A stretch of 64,000 nt of DNA from Escarpia spicata. Taxonomy: Eukaryota; Annelida; Polychaeta; Sabellida; Siboglinidae. The position numbers and the translations under genes were made by a program. The notes below the pieces were generated by a model. It ran no database searches and was not told the origin of the DNA. It saw nothing but the letters and a program-made list of their open reading frames with translations. Shown here piece after piece: positions 16,890 through 30,189 of the stretch (position 1 is its first letter; each line of letters starts with the position of its first letter). The stretch spans positions 11,793,928 through 11,857,927 of the forward strand of contig OZ023214.1 of NCBI GenBank assembly GCA_963995525.1, in the 5' to 3' direction.

Positions 16890-17665
16890 GAAAAGGGGCA
16901 CTCTCAACGGATAGACACCTCGCATCCATTGATTCCCTATGGCGTAATAACAGGTGACGCCAAACGCGACGTACTACAAAGGGAGCCAGCCTGTTTTGGA
17001 GGGATTGGCGCTTTTCCCGGTCTGCACCATGTGACCATGATGCCAGATGCAGAGCCGAGGATGCATCTGCCCAAGCGCGTTCTTGAAGCATTGAATGAAC
17101 CATTCATGAAAGAACTGAAACGAATGGTGGACAACGACGACCCGACAGACTGGGTCATCAATGTCGTATGCGCCGCGAAGGCAAACGGTGATTTGAGGAT
17201 CTGCCTGGACCCGCAAGATCTCAACCGTTGTGTTAAGCGAGAGCACACTGATACTGGACGACGTACTACTACGCTTGTCAAAAGCCAGTGTTCAGCACGC
17301 GCGTAGTGGTTACTGGAACGTGAAACTGGACAACGAGTCGCAACTCCTGACATCGTTCAACACACCATTTGGAGGCTACTGTATTCCAAATTACGTTCTA
17401 AGGCCTACAAGATGTGGTTACAATCGCAGACGACATCGTACTGTTCAGCGATGACGACGCTGACCATGACGCAAATTTATATGGTGCACATCAGCGCTCG
17501 AATGAGGTAGGCATCAAGTACAACGTAGACAAGTGCTCCTTCAAGCAGCCGCGAATTACGCTCTACGGACATTGTTTCTCAGACAAAGGCCTTGAACCGG
17601 ATCCTGATCAAATCAAGGCGATAATCGACATGCTGTCACCGAAATTGGTCTCAGAGATGCAGTAA
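16890..17665 (+). pseudogene. gypsy reverse transcriptase, broken
   Basis: RT segments appear in several frames: LPKRVLEALNEPF...ELKRM, RICLDPQDLNRCV, SFNTPFGGYC and TIADDIVLFSDD (the YADD-box equivalent). Frameshifts and small deletions separate them. Confidence 0.75.
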
Positions 17666-17847
17666 GAGCTAGGTATGACAAACCTACTTGGCTAGATTCA
17701 CGAGGAATCTCGTAACAGCCCCATTGCGGGACATGACGAAGAAGGACGAATACACGTGGGAAACTTGAACACCAGAAGACTTTCGACCAGCTGAAACAGA
17801 CCATCAGCTCACCCTAAGTACTATCCTACTTCGACGGAAGTAAACCC

Positions 17848-18273
17848 GTGGTCGTGCAGACAGACGCCAACACGAGGGGTGTACAAGCCGCTATACTAAA
17901 ATATGGTCGCCCTGTGGTGTATGCTTCCAAAAGCCTGACAGACACCGAGTCTAACTGCAGCACCATTGGGCGAGAACTGTTATCGGCGTTGTTTGGGCTA
18001 AAGCGTTTCCATCACTATGTATATGGAAGGAAAGTGGTAGTCGAATCAGACCACAAACCACTTGAAAGCATCGCTAAGAAAAGCATTACACAGGCACCGC
18101 CCAGGCTCCAGCGGTGGCTACTCAGAATCCAGCCCTACGACTTCGAAATCAAGTACGTACGAGGAAAGGACATTCCTGTGGCTGACGCAATATCTCGGCC
18201 GCCAATCGCAGGTGAGGAGATCCCAGACATGGATATTACAATGCATGAGTTTATCAACGCGTCGACAACATGA
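17848..18273 (+). pseudogene. gypsy RNase H region
   Basis: Starts VVQTDANTRGVQAAI and contains ESDHKPLESI and RLQRWLLRIQPYDFEIKYVRG. It is the RT-linked RNase H of Ty3/gypsy elements, open for 141 codons but cut off from RT by stops. Confidence 0.8.
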
Positions 18274-18399
18274 TTGGAGCAAATCAGGGCTTTGACGTCG
18301 CATGACCCACTCCTAGACGTCCTGGCTGGTAGACCAGATTCCCGTGACAGATGTCCTAGTGAATCTGAGGACTACCGGAATTACCGAGATGAACTCAGC

Positions 18400-19525
18400 G
18401 TTCATAATGGAGTGATTCTCGAGGGTATGCACTGCAGACTGAAGTTCTTGACTTGATTCACACAGGACACCAGGGCATAGAGAAATGCAGAATACTGTCT
18501 TCTGGTGTGGCCTAAACAATGACATCGACAACCTCATCCGGAGGTGCAACACATGCCACCACAATCAGGCCAGCCAGGAACAAGAGCCATTCATACACAT
18601 CGAGGCTGAGCAGCCGTGGAAGATTGTTGGGACTGACTTGTTCTACTGGCACAGGGCCAACTATCTTCTGGTTGTCGACTACTACAGGAACTTCCCTGTT
18701 GTTCGCAAACTCAGCTCGACAAACGCCTCTAATGTCATCAATAGTATGCGCTACATATTCGCAGAATACGAGGTCCCTCGGACGGTTATGTCCGCCAACG
18801 CGCCTCAGTATGCATCATGTAACTTTGCAAACTTCTGCAGGAAGTACAAATTCAAGCATGTCACCAGCAGCCCTCACTTCCCAGGCGAACGGGAAATTGG
18901 AACGATTTGTAGGCGCAGTCAAACGGACGCAACATAAGCCACTAGAAGCCGACAAAGACGCATACATGACCATGCTCTGCGTAAGGACGACGCCGTTTGG
19001 TCCCAAACTGCCATCGCCAGCGGAGCTCATGTTTGGACGCACGATACAATCAAACCTTTCCGCTGTCAACACTGCCGAGCTCGACGAAGACATTCAGAGG
19101 GACTTGCGCGACCTCCGAAATAAGCAACAAACAGCATATGGCATGCGTAGTCGACCACTCGGTGAGTTGAGCCCCAACCAGAATGTGCGCATTCAGGATC
19201 CCATCACAAAGAGGTGGACTCCTGCAATCGCCACTTCCATGTAAGGAGGCCGAAACACGATCCTATCTCGTGGAACACACCAGTGTCGCCGTGTTCCGGC
19301 GTAATCGTACACATCCGAACTACTGGTGAGCGCTTCAATTTCACGCGCGATATCGACAACCAATGCGCTTATGTAGGACACACAAGGCCAAGCAGTGACC
19401 AAGCCACTTCAGACCAGGCTGTTATACATAGCGGCACTGTGACCCCATCGCACAAGTCCTCCGACACCGGGTACGTGACACGCTCCGGGCGCATCGTCAC
19501 TGCATCGAAACGCATGGACTTGTAG
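18400..19525 (+). pseudogene. gypsy integrase, frameshifted
   Basis: Zinc-binding region CNTCHHNQASQEQEP, then core VGTDLFYWHRANYLLVVDYY and the region around MSANAPQYASCNF. A frameshift near 18,900 leads to a frame with PSPAELMFGR and a C-terminal tail ending at 19,525. Confidence 0.8.
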
Positions 19526-19705
19526 TTCTAGCCATCTGGACATTCTCAGTTTCAAGCTGCTTAGTTTAGTTATGTAGTGAGTTGTATGTAGTGCACCAAC
19601 ACACTGGACTTATGTTCAATTGACACTTTCCTTACGTACACAGAGCGGACGTTATATGATGGGTACTTTCTAAGTTTATTATTTCAAGGACATTCTAACT
19701 TTTTT

Positions 19706-19719
19706 CTAAAGAGGGGAGA
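19706..19719 (+). other. Polypurine tract
   Basis: CTAAAGAGGGGAGA directly before the 3' LTR. Confidence 0.6.
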
Positions 19720-19897
19720 TGTGACTGGTTAACTATCTCATGACTATGCTAATTATGTACCGGCTTGCTGACTACATCCGGGCAGTTTATATATGCACAC
19801 TATCCCACTTGGACGTTTATAACTGTACTCTACAAAACAAGTATATTTAACCATCTGATTAAGTTGTTTGTATTATATCGACATGCGAATTATAACA
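19720..19897 (+). repeat. 3' LTR
   Basis: Starts TGTGACTGG. Shares long stretches with the 5' LTR, such as tgactacatccgggcagtt. Confidence 0.8.
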
Positions 19898-20335
19898 TTA
19901 CATGCACTGGTTCTTTCCATCTTCCTTTATGCATGCGAATCATGGACCCTCACAGCGGAACTGCATAAAAAAATTGCGGCAGTGGAAATTAAATGCTACA
20001 GAAGAATCCTCGGCATCTCCTACACTGATGACATCACTAATGAAGAAATCACAAAAACTCAGCACGTGGGTCACTGCGAAGATCTTCTAGCTACAGTGAA
20101 GAAGAAGAAATTATATGGTATGGGCATGTAACACAATTAAGCGGGCTCACAAAAAAAACAATACTTCAAGGAACAGTGTTGGGGAAACGAAAACAGGGAA
20201 GACAGAGGAAGAAATGGACAGATAATAGATTAAAGAATGGACTGGGAAGAACTTCGCTGAAACCCAGGCAATAGCACACCACCGCAGACTACGCAATAGG
20301 CATTATGACGCAATATGAAATAGAACAGTGACATC
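19898..20335 (+). mobile_element. LINE fragment, right half (RT C terminus)
   Basis: Continues the LINE in frame: ALVLSIFLYACESWTL, then KCYRRILGISY and, past a frameshift, GRQRKKWTD and TGKNFAETQAIAHHRR. This is the C-terminal tail of the same LINE as 15,040-15,305. Confidence 0.75.
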
Positions 20336-20339
20336 CTTT

Positions 20340-21470
20340 GCTATATAAATTGTACATACCATTTATTACTTCAAATGTATGTACCATACAACTGTTGTAA
20401 AACAAAGGCATGTTACCGCAATAGTAACACTTACTCTCTAAAACAATGTAACATTTTATATACACGTAATAAAAACATTTACAACAGAGACAACATTATG
20501 CAGTATCGCTGTATTTATAAACGCATGCATGCACGCACGCAAGCACGCACGCACCCATGCACACTTATACTACACACATGCACGTAAGCACTCACGCACG
20601 CACGCACGCACGCTCGCACATACACACAGCCACAAACACACACAGGCACACTTATAAATCATACCAATGGAGAAATAAACTGTTGGCTCGCTATCGGGCA
20701 CATACCACAGTTGAGTTTCTCGTTGATGACCATTTTGACGTTTTGCAAAAATAATCAACTTCATAATGCAACATTTCACTGTCAAAGGTTCAAAGTTTCA
20801 ACTGTGACAACACTGCTAACAGAGCAACTGAAATCTCATACAAAGTTGAAAGCGGAACAATGATATGACCGCTATAAAGAAAATATTTCAAAGTGCAGGG
20901 TGTTGTCAATATCCCGTATTACCCAGCATTTGTTGTAGTCATCCTTGGGAATTTATTTAAATAATTCACATTTTCTACAATATAGGGCTCCAAAATGTTA
21001 CATAATTTAAACCGACGCGATCTCATTTTTAGTATTTTTTTAAAAATATATTATGTTCTTAATACTAGAATAAATATGTTGAACGTATACTACCTGCCAT
21101 ACTTGATTTAATAAACCACAAACATTGTTCGCAATTTAAATGTTTCGCCCACAAAACGTTGAAATTGTAAATAAAACATGCAATTTGTAAACACGCTCTA
21201 TTGACAATATTGTGCTGGCAGCTGGGACTAATCACAAACCGTGTTTCAAGGCAATTGATTCAGCGAACTTCCTTCTAATAATTACCGCCCCTGGTGCTTC
21301 CGGCTAAAGGAACAAAAGACCTTGTTTTAAATCATGCCGAATCACAATCGTCAAAACTGACAAGTCCTTATGAAGCGACATAGAATGGTTTCAGTGGGTA
21401 TCTACCACAATTATATGGATAACAAATTGGCATATAAAACAAATAGAGAACTAGCAGACATCGTGTTTAT
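20340..21470. other. Intergenic, low complexity and AT-rich
   Basis: A degenerate CACG/CACA-rich block lies at 20,520-20,650. The rest shows no gene or recognisable element. Confidence 0.6.
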
Positions 21471-21472
21471 AT

Positions 21473-23900
21473 TTAGGTTGAGCACGGTGGTGAACTGTGA
21501 AACAAAGCGAGAACTTCGACAAGAACAAATGAAATCGCAGCGCCAACGAACGATCCTAACTGTGTTGTGGCTCCGCACCAGAAGAGGGCGCTACTACCGC
21601 CTCGTTCTGAGAGATATGACGCTATGTTGACCTTGACATAGGAGAATATTGCGGTCTCCAGCACGACGCCCATCACCTGGCAAATGAGAACGAGGCGCAG
21701 TTTAGATTCGTGATCGACTCATTAGCACTGTATAGGTTATGTCAACAACATTTGTGTTTGTTGTTGTGGAAACTCTACCAACAGTATCACCATCATTATC
21801 AGATGTTTGGTCATTAACAGCACTTACAAAGAATAGTTGTTTGAACTACGACTTGCACAACAGGAATTATCCATAAACATAGATACCAGTTATTTTATCA
21901 TCTCAAAGACGATTATGGATATCAGTATTTAGACTGATAAAACAACTTCAGTAACCACCAGTCTAGGGTATGTGTAATGTGCAAAGCAAACTAGTTTTGC
22001 GACAGCGTTGTATTCGTGAAATTTTGATGCAAGATTCGACGGAGTCTATAGACATTACAAGACAAAAACATCGTATAAGCTAACTAATTATGGGATGCTG
22101 ACGATTACTAAGAAAGTTTATTATATATTTCCGCACTAACTCTGTTTAGTAGAACACGCTCTATCGATTATTTGCGTTGCGAAGTGATGAACATCGAACA
22201 ACGCGACAGAGTTAGACATAAGTTAGCGGAAATTGTTAGTGTTTTCGAGGTCATTTTTACCAGTACTTTCTACAAAATGTTGTTATACTGATAAACACGT
22301 TATTTTTTATTATTTGCGACATCAGTTTCTCATAGGATAGACATCTAATATGGAGGTATCTTGCGTTTTCTTTTAGACCTAAATCTGGGAACCCTGAGAT
22401 TCGTATGATTTCATAAGCCTGATATCGCTCTTTAAAATAATAATTTTTGATGTTGCTCCTTAGGTAAATTCGAAACATAAAATTGCATTTTCTTAAGAAA
22501 ATTTACCATAGAATAGTTCATAAAAAGGCTTCTTATTACGTACGAGGTTAGACCGCTCGACCTTATGACAGGAATGTTGGTTTCACAGCTGATGATGAAT
22601 TTAAAGTTTGTCGTGAAATGTATTTTGGAAATTCTCCTTACCTTTAACGACGGACTCTTTTTTAATGATGGATTTTTGTTATGAGATTTTAGTTAAACGT
22701 TTCCTGATTGATAAGGGCGTTGATACTTACGACTAACGCCTGCCCTGTCCAAACTGTCTGCAGTGGCGGTGTGGGGCTAACTGCCGCCAGATATACAAGG
22801 TAGACGCTGATGCCACTCGCGACAGTCGTCATGCAGCCGATGGAAGTGACAGAGCCGAGTCGCCGGAAGTAACACAAGAGGCAGGCAACAGGGTTGGCAA
22901 TGGTGGACAGTTTGACAGCGAGGTTGAAGGCTCTGTATCCGTACGGCAGACAGGCGTAAGACTGTAGCGCCGGTAGCACGCCGTTGGTGACGGCGTTGAT
23001 CCACGCCGTCAACGTGAGGATCCACACCAACTCGGCCGGCGACAGCGACATCGGTGCGCCGAACACGAAACCATTGCGGTTGTCTCTTGCATCAGAAATA
23101 TCGGGTTCCGTGAGATACGAGTTCGCCATCTCCAACTTGCAACGCGGAAGCTTGGTGAGGCCGACGAAGGCGATACCAGAGAAGCACATGATGACAAAGA
23201 GGAAGCCGAGGAATGCCGCGACGCTGAACAGCGGCTCGGGATAGACAGGAACGAGCTTGGTGAGCGTGTCGTCGACGCCTGTCGTCTTATTGACGCATGT
23301 CGGGCTGTCGCCGACGCCCTGTGCGATTCCAGCGATACCCGGCAAGAGTCCACTCAGCCCTTCGCCGATGTAGAAGGCTGTGATGTAGCGCGACGGAAAG
23401 GCGGCCATGAACGGCAGGTAGACGACCGACGACGTGCAGTCGACGAGCGCCAGCACCCCGGTGAGGGCCACCAAGGCGACGCTGTGCGGCTGGCCGGAGA
23501 CGACGGTCGTCTTCCGCCAGAAGAAGGCCAGCAGGAGGCACGCCCCGGCGCCGGTAGCGATGATCGAGCCAACGGCCGCCGACACCGGGAGCCGAGTTCG
23601 GAGCCGTGACTTGGCGATGCCATAGATGATAGGACCGATGTTGGCTACTTGGATGACGATGACGAGGTAGGACGGGAGCGCCCAGCCCTCGGGAAGCTCC
23701 TGCACAAACAGAGGCAACTCCACCCAGAGCCCTGACACGGCGACCCATGACGACACGGCGAAGCAGCACACTAACAAGTACGTGACGAGTGACAGTCTCG
23801 CGGTCTCCCTCCGCTCCGCCATGGTGTGGACTAACGTCGGCGACAACCTCGCCGTCTCATCGTTCGCCGGGTCGAGCATCGACGACGCTGACAGTGACAT
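21473..23900 (-). CDS. SLC52A: Riboflavin transporter, SLC52A family (two exons)
   Basis: Exon 1 is 23,900-22,731 (390 codons) and exon 2 is 21,676-21,473 (67 codons plus stop). The donor is gtc|GTAAGT and the acceptor is catttgccag|GTG, both phase 0, with a 1,054-bp intron. The 457-aa product has the size of the family and about 11 hydrophobic segments. Family landmarks: TYLLVCCFAVSSWVAVSGLWVELP near residues 42-65, IGEGLSGLLPGIAGIAQGVG in the middle, and the C-terminal LFWCGATTQLGSFVGA in exon 2. It imports riboflavin across the plasma membrane. A second Met at residue 28 (MAERRETARL) is an alternative start. The gene is intact. The family is certain, but the vertebrate subtype is not resolvable. 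Confidence 0.93.
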
Positions 23901-25630
23901 GGTGCACGGCGTGATTATATTCTCATCGGATTTGTTAGCCTCATCTAGAGTATATTCAAGTGGTGTCCACTTTTGGGTCGAGTCTCGTGTCTACCCATCC
24001 ACTTGGCCGCAGGTCGTAGTCTCTGCGCATAGTACGGTAGTCGCGCTCGGTCACACTGGTCGCCTGAATGCACAAATCAATAAACTCATAGACGGGATGT
24101 TAACTGCGACTTGGACTCGGCGTGTAACGAGATACTAATAAACATATGTATATAGATTACAGCCTACCACAACCTGAACCGTTGACTACAGGGGCTGTGG
24201 ACCGAAAAACATGTTAATCGATGAGTCGCCTCATAAGTTATCTGTGATTAACCAAACACATCTCGCACGCCCCCTATCGTGCCAGTTCCTCGTTTCCGGT
24301 TGCACTGCTATAGAGCACGGAATTGATGACATCACGTCGCTACGCAACCGGTTCGACTGGTTCCAACAAATCTTTTCAGCCGTATCTGTTAAGGGTCACT
24401 GTATAGATTGCGCTATTCCACGGCAGAAGTATTATGTCGACCGACGCTTGGCGTCTGCGGCTATTTACAGAACAGTCTGATACAGGCGATATGTTTACCG
24501 TCGTTAGTTCTCGGAAACACAAGACAAGCGTACGCTGCATCTCGTGATTGTGCTGTTGATAAGTATTTATTTATTTTAACATAGTGTTGTTACTTTGCAA
24601 CAGTATATGTCATAAATAAATCTTAACCCTAACATGGTGTTATGTTTTGCTCCAGACTGTAAGCATTATTCTGAAAGTCATACTTGTAGTTTTTCGGTTC
24701 AAAAAATTTGAATGTAACAAGCATAGATGGGTGACACAAATGATGTATTGCCTGTGTTATTCTTGGCGGGAACATTGGCGAGTCTAGATCGTTGAGAATT
24801 GGTGGTGCACTAAAGTTGAAAAGTGAGTGGAATTATTGATCGATAAGTTGTATTATTGTCTTAATATTATTCATAAAGTAGCAGTAGACCTATATTGAGT
24901 AACAGCTGTGCTTAAAGTTAGTCAAATAAAGTATTTAGAACACTTGTCTAATGAGTGATAACAGGGTAACTTAGGCTTCGATAAAACTACTTACATAAGA
25001 TAATATCTGAGTAAGCCAGTATCTCCTAGATACTTTGATTAGGTAGCATTGTTGTTAAAATTAAGCAAGTTTGGGCTCGGAACAGTGTTGACACTGGTGC
25101 AGACATTTCAGTCTAACTCAGAGTAGTGGTTACGTTATTGAGTATATGAGAATAAGAGATAGGAGTACATAGACTACACACAAGGAAATATCTGCCAAAT
25201 ATTGTAATAACTAAGTTTCAGTTTGACTCATGAACTAGTGCGAACTGGTTCAACACACACTGTCACATATGTAAAGTTAGTCTTAGGCCTTGGCCGAAGC
25301 TTCAGTGGGCGATAGTCGGGCGAACTTTAGTTTGTTTATGTAGCTAGTGTCCCACGTATTCGCTAAGGCGCGGTATAACCTAAATAAATAAGGTAGTCTA
25401 GCGTAAAGTAATTGATTGTATTTAAATTAGGTCACTACCGGTAACGTTAGCGTTTGTGATAGGGTAGATAGTCTGCTGTGTAATTAAAATCTGCTGTAAC
25501 ATAAAATTTACTGTAGTACACAGGAAACAGTCTTTCTAAAGACTATCTTAGTTTTAATACCTTAATTTCTACCTTGGATAAACAGTAAAACTAAACAAAA
25601 TCATGGCGCCGTGCAAACGACAAATAAAGG
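23901..25630. other. Upstream region of SLC52A, no gene seen
   Basis: Should contain the SLC52A promoter and 5' UTR. No TATA box or recognised repeat stands out. Short frames present are not convincing. Confidence 0.5.
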
Positions 25631-25633
25631 CTA

Positions 25634-28600
25634 TAGTCCGGCAGTCAAACGCCCTTTTGAAGGTGGACTGTGCATTACGGTCCGCACGATGTTTTCTTGC
25701 ATTTTTGTGACCTTCTAACCTTCTAGGTCAATAATCCGACGGGTGCCACTCAGGCACCCTTGAGCATTTTTGTATAAACTCATTAATTTGCAAATTAGTC
25801 AACGCCTTTAAAATATATACTACTTTTCTGAATATCTCGAATTGCAAACATCCAATCAAAATGATGTGTCCAAACGCATGTTTTCAGGGCATCTGGTTAT
25901 GGTAACGTCAGTAAAATCATAGTATGCATATTTGTCGCATGAATATGCAAATTAGCTCTGACCAGTGTAACTTCATGAGATTCGTTTATATCTCCTCAAT
26001 AGGCGAGCGATAGGCACTACTTAATGGACTTATTTAAATGCCCCCCTCCCCATACAAAATCCCAGATTGTATACCCTAGATATCCCCATCACAACGAGGC
26101 CTATCGTAGAACTAGCGTGACTCAAATGGCAAACAAGGTCACCGTCAAATGTTAATATTTCGAAATTGTCCGCTTCTGCAAACATTATAATTACAATGGT
26201 TGCATATCTACTTTTATTAATAATGAAATAGCCATGCCATATATTTTTTGAAAGCTTATTGTCTCCCGGCCAAAACAGGATACGATATGGAGCTGTTACA
26301 CTGTATAGTAAGGGTGGAGCTAAGGTCAAACAAGGTCACCATGAAATGCTGAATATCCGAACTTTTGCAATACCGCGAACGTTATTAGGTCACAATAACT
26401 CTCTATCGACTTCATTTCTATGGACATGTTACGTACATCGCGAAAGAACAATTTCTTCCCATTAAAATGAGATTGGAGGTTTCAGTTGATGGAGTTTGTG
26501 TGGAGCGGCGACCAAACAGTGTCTGCGTCAAGCAAGTGTCACCGTCAAGCGATAAAAGTTCGAAATTGCACCATCCCACAAACGTTATACTGTACTGTGG
26601 TGGCTTATAGCCTATCTACGTTACCTACTTACTCATGACCATGTGATTTACATTTTGAAAGCCTACTATCTTCCCTGAAATACAGAATACCACGAGGAGC
26701 TATCAAGTGATGCAGTAAGCGTGGAGTGAAGGTCAAGCAAGGTCATCACCAAGTGATGAGTGTTCAAAACTGCGCCATTCCGCAAACGTTGCACAATTAC
26801 AATGTTTGCATAACTATCTACTTTATCTACCTACACTGAGCCATGTTATACACATATGCGTATTGTATCCCCATCAAAATGATTGGCATGAAATTGTAAA
26901 GTAGTTGTCTAACTGTGGAGTGAAGTTTGTACAAGGTCACCATCAAAATATACATGAAATTGTGCCATTCCGCAGATTGTAGGTGATGTTATTCTTCTAC
27001 GGTATTTTTGCATCACCCATGGGATTAACAAATAGATGATGGTGGATGCCACCCTCAATTTTGAATTTGAATGTCATTTTGAGAGTCACAAACTCAATTT
27101 TGTGTCAAAATATATGTATGAATTAACTGATATGTTCTTGTGCACATGACAGCCTCTTCACGTCCTATATCCACCCCAGCCATCTGGAGTGAGCATCTGT
27201 GGTTCCTTCGTGGTATGAAATTTGTGTTTCCCATGCTACTGACAACTAGCAATGACGTGACAGGTCTTTTTCCCAGAGCATGGTGGATGCCGTTGCCATT
27301 ATGGTAAATAACGTTATTGTCTGTCCAAAAGCCTATCCAAATGTATGCAGCTGGATATAAACTTGACACACTCCTAATTCCTAACGATCGGAAACACATT
27401 GCGAATCATGCATAGCTTTGATCCCTGTTCCATAAAGCATTTTGCACAAGGCTCCACAGTTGCGTGCCAGGTTCTTCAAGGTCTTACTGGATGTAGCATG
27501 TCATAGTTGCACCTAGTGACGACGGCTGAAGTGTCTGAAGTGTCAAACACTTCCTTTCAACTTAGATAGTGAAGCATTGCAACCTTAATGGAGAGACATG
27601 CAAATAGCTCCTGTCTGTTAGTAACGATATTGTTGAAGTGTCTGTATACTTATCAAACGTGGTGATGTTGGTTGATGCATCTTTTGACGGCGATGCTGGT
27701 TGATGCATCTTTTGACAGTGACCTTCACTTTCAACCTTCACTCCTCACTTCGATCACTCTTTGCCCTGCCTCATTTTGACGGGGATACAGTACATATATA
27801 GATATATCACATGGCCTAATGTAGGTACGGTACACAAAGTAGATATGCAAACATTGCATTTGAACGTCTGCGGAATAGCGCAGTTTTGAACATTCATCAT
27901 TTGGTGTTGTCTTTGCTTGACCTTCAGTCCACACTTACTGCACGACCTGATAGCTCCCCGTGGTATCCCGTATTTACGGGCAGATAGTAGGATTTAAGGT
28001 ATAAGTCGTGACTATGACTAGATGGGTAAATGTATATAAGCCACCACATAGGTAAACGTATATAATAAGCCACCATTGGTTTTTGTATAACGTTTATGGA
28101 ATGGCGTAATTTCGAACATCTATTACTTGATGGTGATACTGTTTGATCGTCGCTCCACACAGACTCCATCAACTAACACCTCCAAGTCATATCACATTTT
28201 GACGAGAAGAAATTGTTCTTTCACAATGTGTATAACATGTCCATAGAAACGAAGCAGATACAGAGTTATTGTAACTTTATGAAGTGTGCCATATTGCAGA
28301 AGTTCGAATATTCATAATTTCACTGTAACTTTGTTTGACCTTAGCTCCACACTTACTATTCCGGGTAACAGCTCCGTGTCGTATCTCATTGTGATGGGGA
28401 GACAATAAACTTTCCAAAAATATATTACATACCCATTTTTTATATAAAGTACATATGTAATTGTAATACGGAAGCGCACAATTTCGAAGTTTTCATTTGA
28501 CGGTGACCTTGTTTGACCTTGGTGTCACGTTTATTGCATCACTTGGCAGTTCTAAGACAGACCTCGTTGTGATGGTGATATATTGGACTTTCAAATTATA

Positions 28601-29045
28601 TACAATTTGTCCGTTTTGCACGTGCAGGAAGGGGGGCATTTAAGTCGGTGCGTTAGGCAGTACCTACCGCTTGCCTATTGAGGAGATACACACGAAAGCG
28701 TGAGGTAATATTGGTCAGAGCTAATTTGCATATTCATGTAGCAAATCTGCATACCATGATTTGTTCACTGACATAATGATAACAAGAGACCATGAAAACA
28801 TTCGCTTGGACGCCTTATTTTGATTGTTTTGGATGTATACTATTCGATATGTTCAGGAAAACAGTATTTATTTTAATGACGATGACTAATTTGCATATTA
28901 ATGGGTTTATACAAAAATGCTCAAGGGTGCCTGGGTGGCACAGGTCGGATTATTGATCTACAGGTGTAGAAAATCACGAAAATGAAAAACAACATCGTGC
29001 GGACCGTAATGCACGCTTCATTGGCTAACGCCCGGACTACTAGTC
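25634..29045. mobile_element. Foldback element: 3.4-kb imperfect palindrome
   Basis: The outer ends match in inverted orientation: gcattacggtccgcacgatg (25,672) and its complement (about 29,010), and gcacccttgagcatttttgt (25,754) and its complement (about 28,926). Similarity continues inward for about 1.3 kb. The arms consist of diverged units of about 200-220 bp, each carrying a segment like ggtcaaacaaggtcaccgtcaa and a gcaaacgtt-like motif. A 0.6-kb spacer (about 27.06-27.7 kb) separates them. There is no transposase, so it is a foldback or nonautonomous DNA transposon. Confidence 0.75.
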
Positions 29046-29054
29046 GACACCCGA

Positions 29055-30060
29055 CATATTCAAAATGCAATAACTGGGTAGATTTTTTTAAATCGGGGTG
29101 TGAGAATTCATGGAAGGAGGTGCAGATAGAGGGTTTTCACTTTGAGTGTCAAGGTTGTAAGAGGTTGGAGTGTTTACTGGCGGAAGTAGACGAGCTGAAA
29201 AACGTGATTGTGATGATGACAGGAAAGGGTGACTTGGACAAGGTCCACCCAGATGGTGAGACTAGAGAGATCAGTGAGAACAGAGAGACGTGGAGGCTGG
29301 TGGTAAGGAGAGAGAAGCCAAAGAGATTGTTGAAGGGGGAAGACACATTGACAAGACGGAAGGAGACAAAAGGAAAATGGACAAAAAAGAAGGTGGCAAA
29401 AGGAAAAGGGACAAAGAAGAAGGTGACAGGAAAGAAAGTGACAACAGGGGGAAAGAAGACAGGAGTGAAGGTGACAGGGGGAGATGACAGCAATGAGACG
29501 GATGGAAACCAACAAAGGAGCTACTCTGAGGCAGTAATAGGAGGGGTGAGGAGAAAAGCGAGAATATTCATTGGGGACTCTTCAATGAGAAAGACAGACA
29601 AGACGCTTAGTGAAGGAGAAGACATAGTAGTTTGCTTACCAGGGGCCAACAAACAAGACAGCATAAAACAGAAAGGATAGAGAAAGCGATGGGTCCTGGG
29701 AAGGGAGGGACCATTCATGTAGGGACAAATAATGCAGAGAGGGAGGGGACAACCAGAACAGTCCATAAATACAGACCGTAGTTAAATCAGGCAAGGGCAA
29801 AACAGATTGTTCTCTCAGGAATTTTGCTAGAAATGGGAGGAAGGGGGCAAACATATAGAAACTGCAACAGGATGGCGATCAATGCACTAGTTGAGCAGAT
29901 GTGTGAAGTCTGAAGAGGGGGTGGGATTCATGGGGATACTTTGTTGGGAGGGAAGATATATACATGAGATGGCCTCCATCTAAATGGAAAGGGGGCAGAA
30001 TTTTGTTCAGAGAACCTGCTGCAATCTGTTGATAGTGGGACAGGTTGCATTTATTTAAAC
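29055..30060 (+). pseudogene. LINE ORF1 with SGNH/GDSL-type esterase domain, decayed
   Basis: Begins with FKSGCENSWKEVQ, FECQGCKRLECLLAEVDELK (a Cys motif followed by a short coiled coil) and a Lys/Gly/Thr-rich linker. Next comes RKARIFIGDSSMRKTDKTL, the GDS block of an SGNH hydrolase, and after a frameshift HVGTNNAEREGT and QIVLSGILLEMGGRGQTYRN. Esterase domains occur in ORF1 of CR1-type LINEs. The first part (28,982-29,680) is a 232-codon frame whose start derives from the neighbouring foldback arm, so that long frame is a chance fusion. Confidence 0.7.
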
Positions 30061-30189
30061 TAGAAGCACAGAGGGATTCACAAAGAAGCCTGATTGCAGG
30101 CAGTACTCCTGCTAAATGGTCAAATAGCCAAATAGCTGCCAAATATCCTTCCGCGTAGTAAAATCAGCTAAAAATACACCAATTTACTG

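Larger units (their letters stand above)
15306..19897 (+). mobile_element. Ty3/gypsy retrotransposon inserted in a LINE
   Basis: The LTRs of 178 bp (15,306-15,483 and 19,720-19,897) are diverged by many substitutions, so the insertion is old. A candidate 5-bp target duplication is TTTCA/TTACA. The order is LTR, PBS, a MITE insertion, protease, RT, RNase H, integrase, PPT, LTR. Gag is largely lost. The reading frames are broken. Confidence 0.85.

Noticed and set aside
28982..29680. 232-aa gene starting with MKNNIVRT
   Set aside because: The first 30 codons come from the foldback arm and the rest from a LINE ORF1, so the long frame is a chance fusion.
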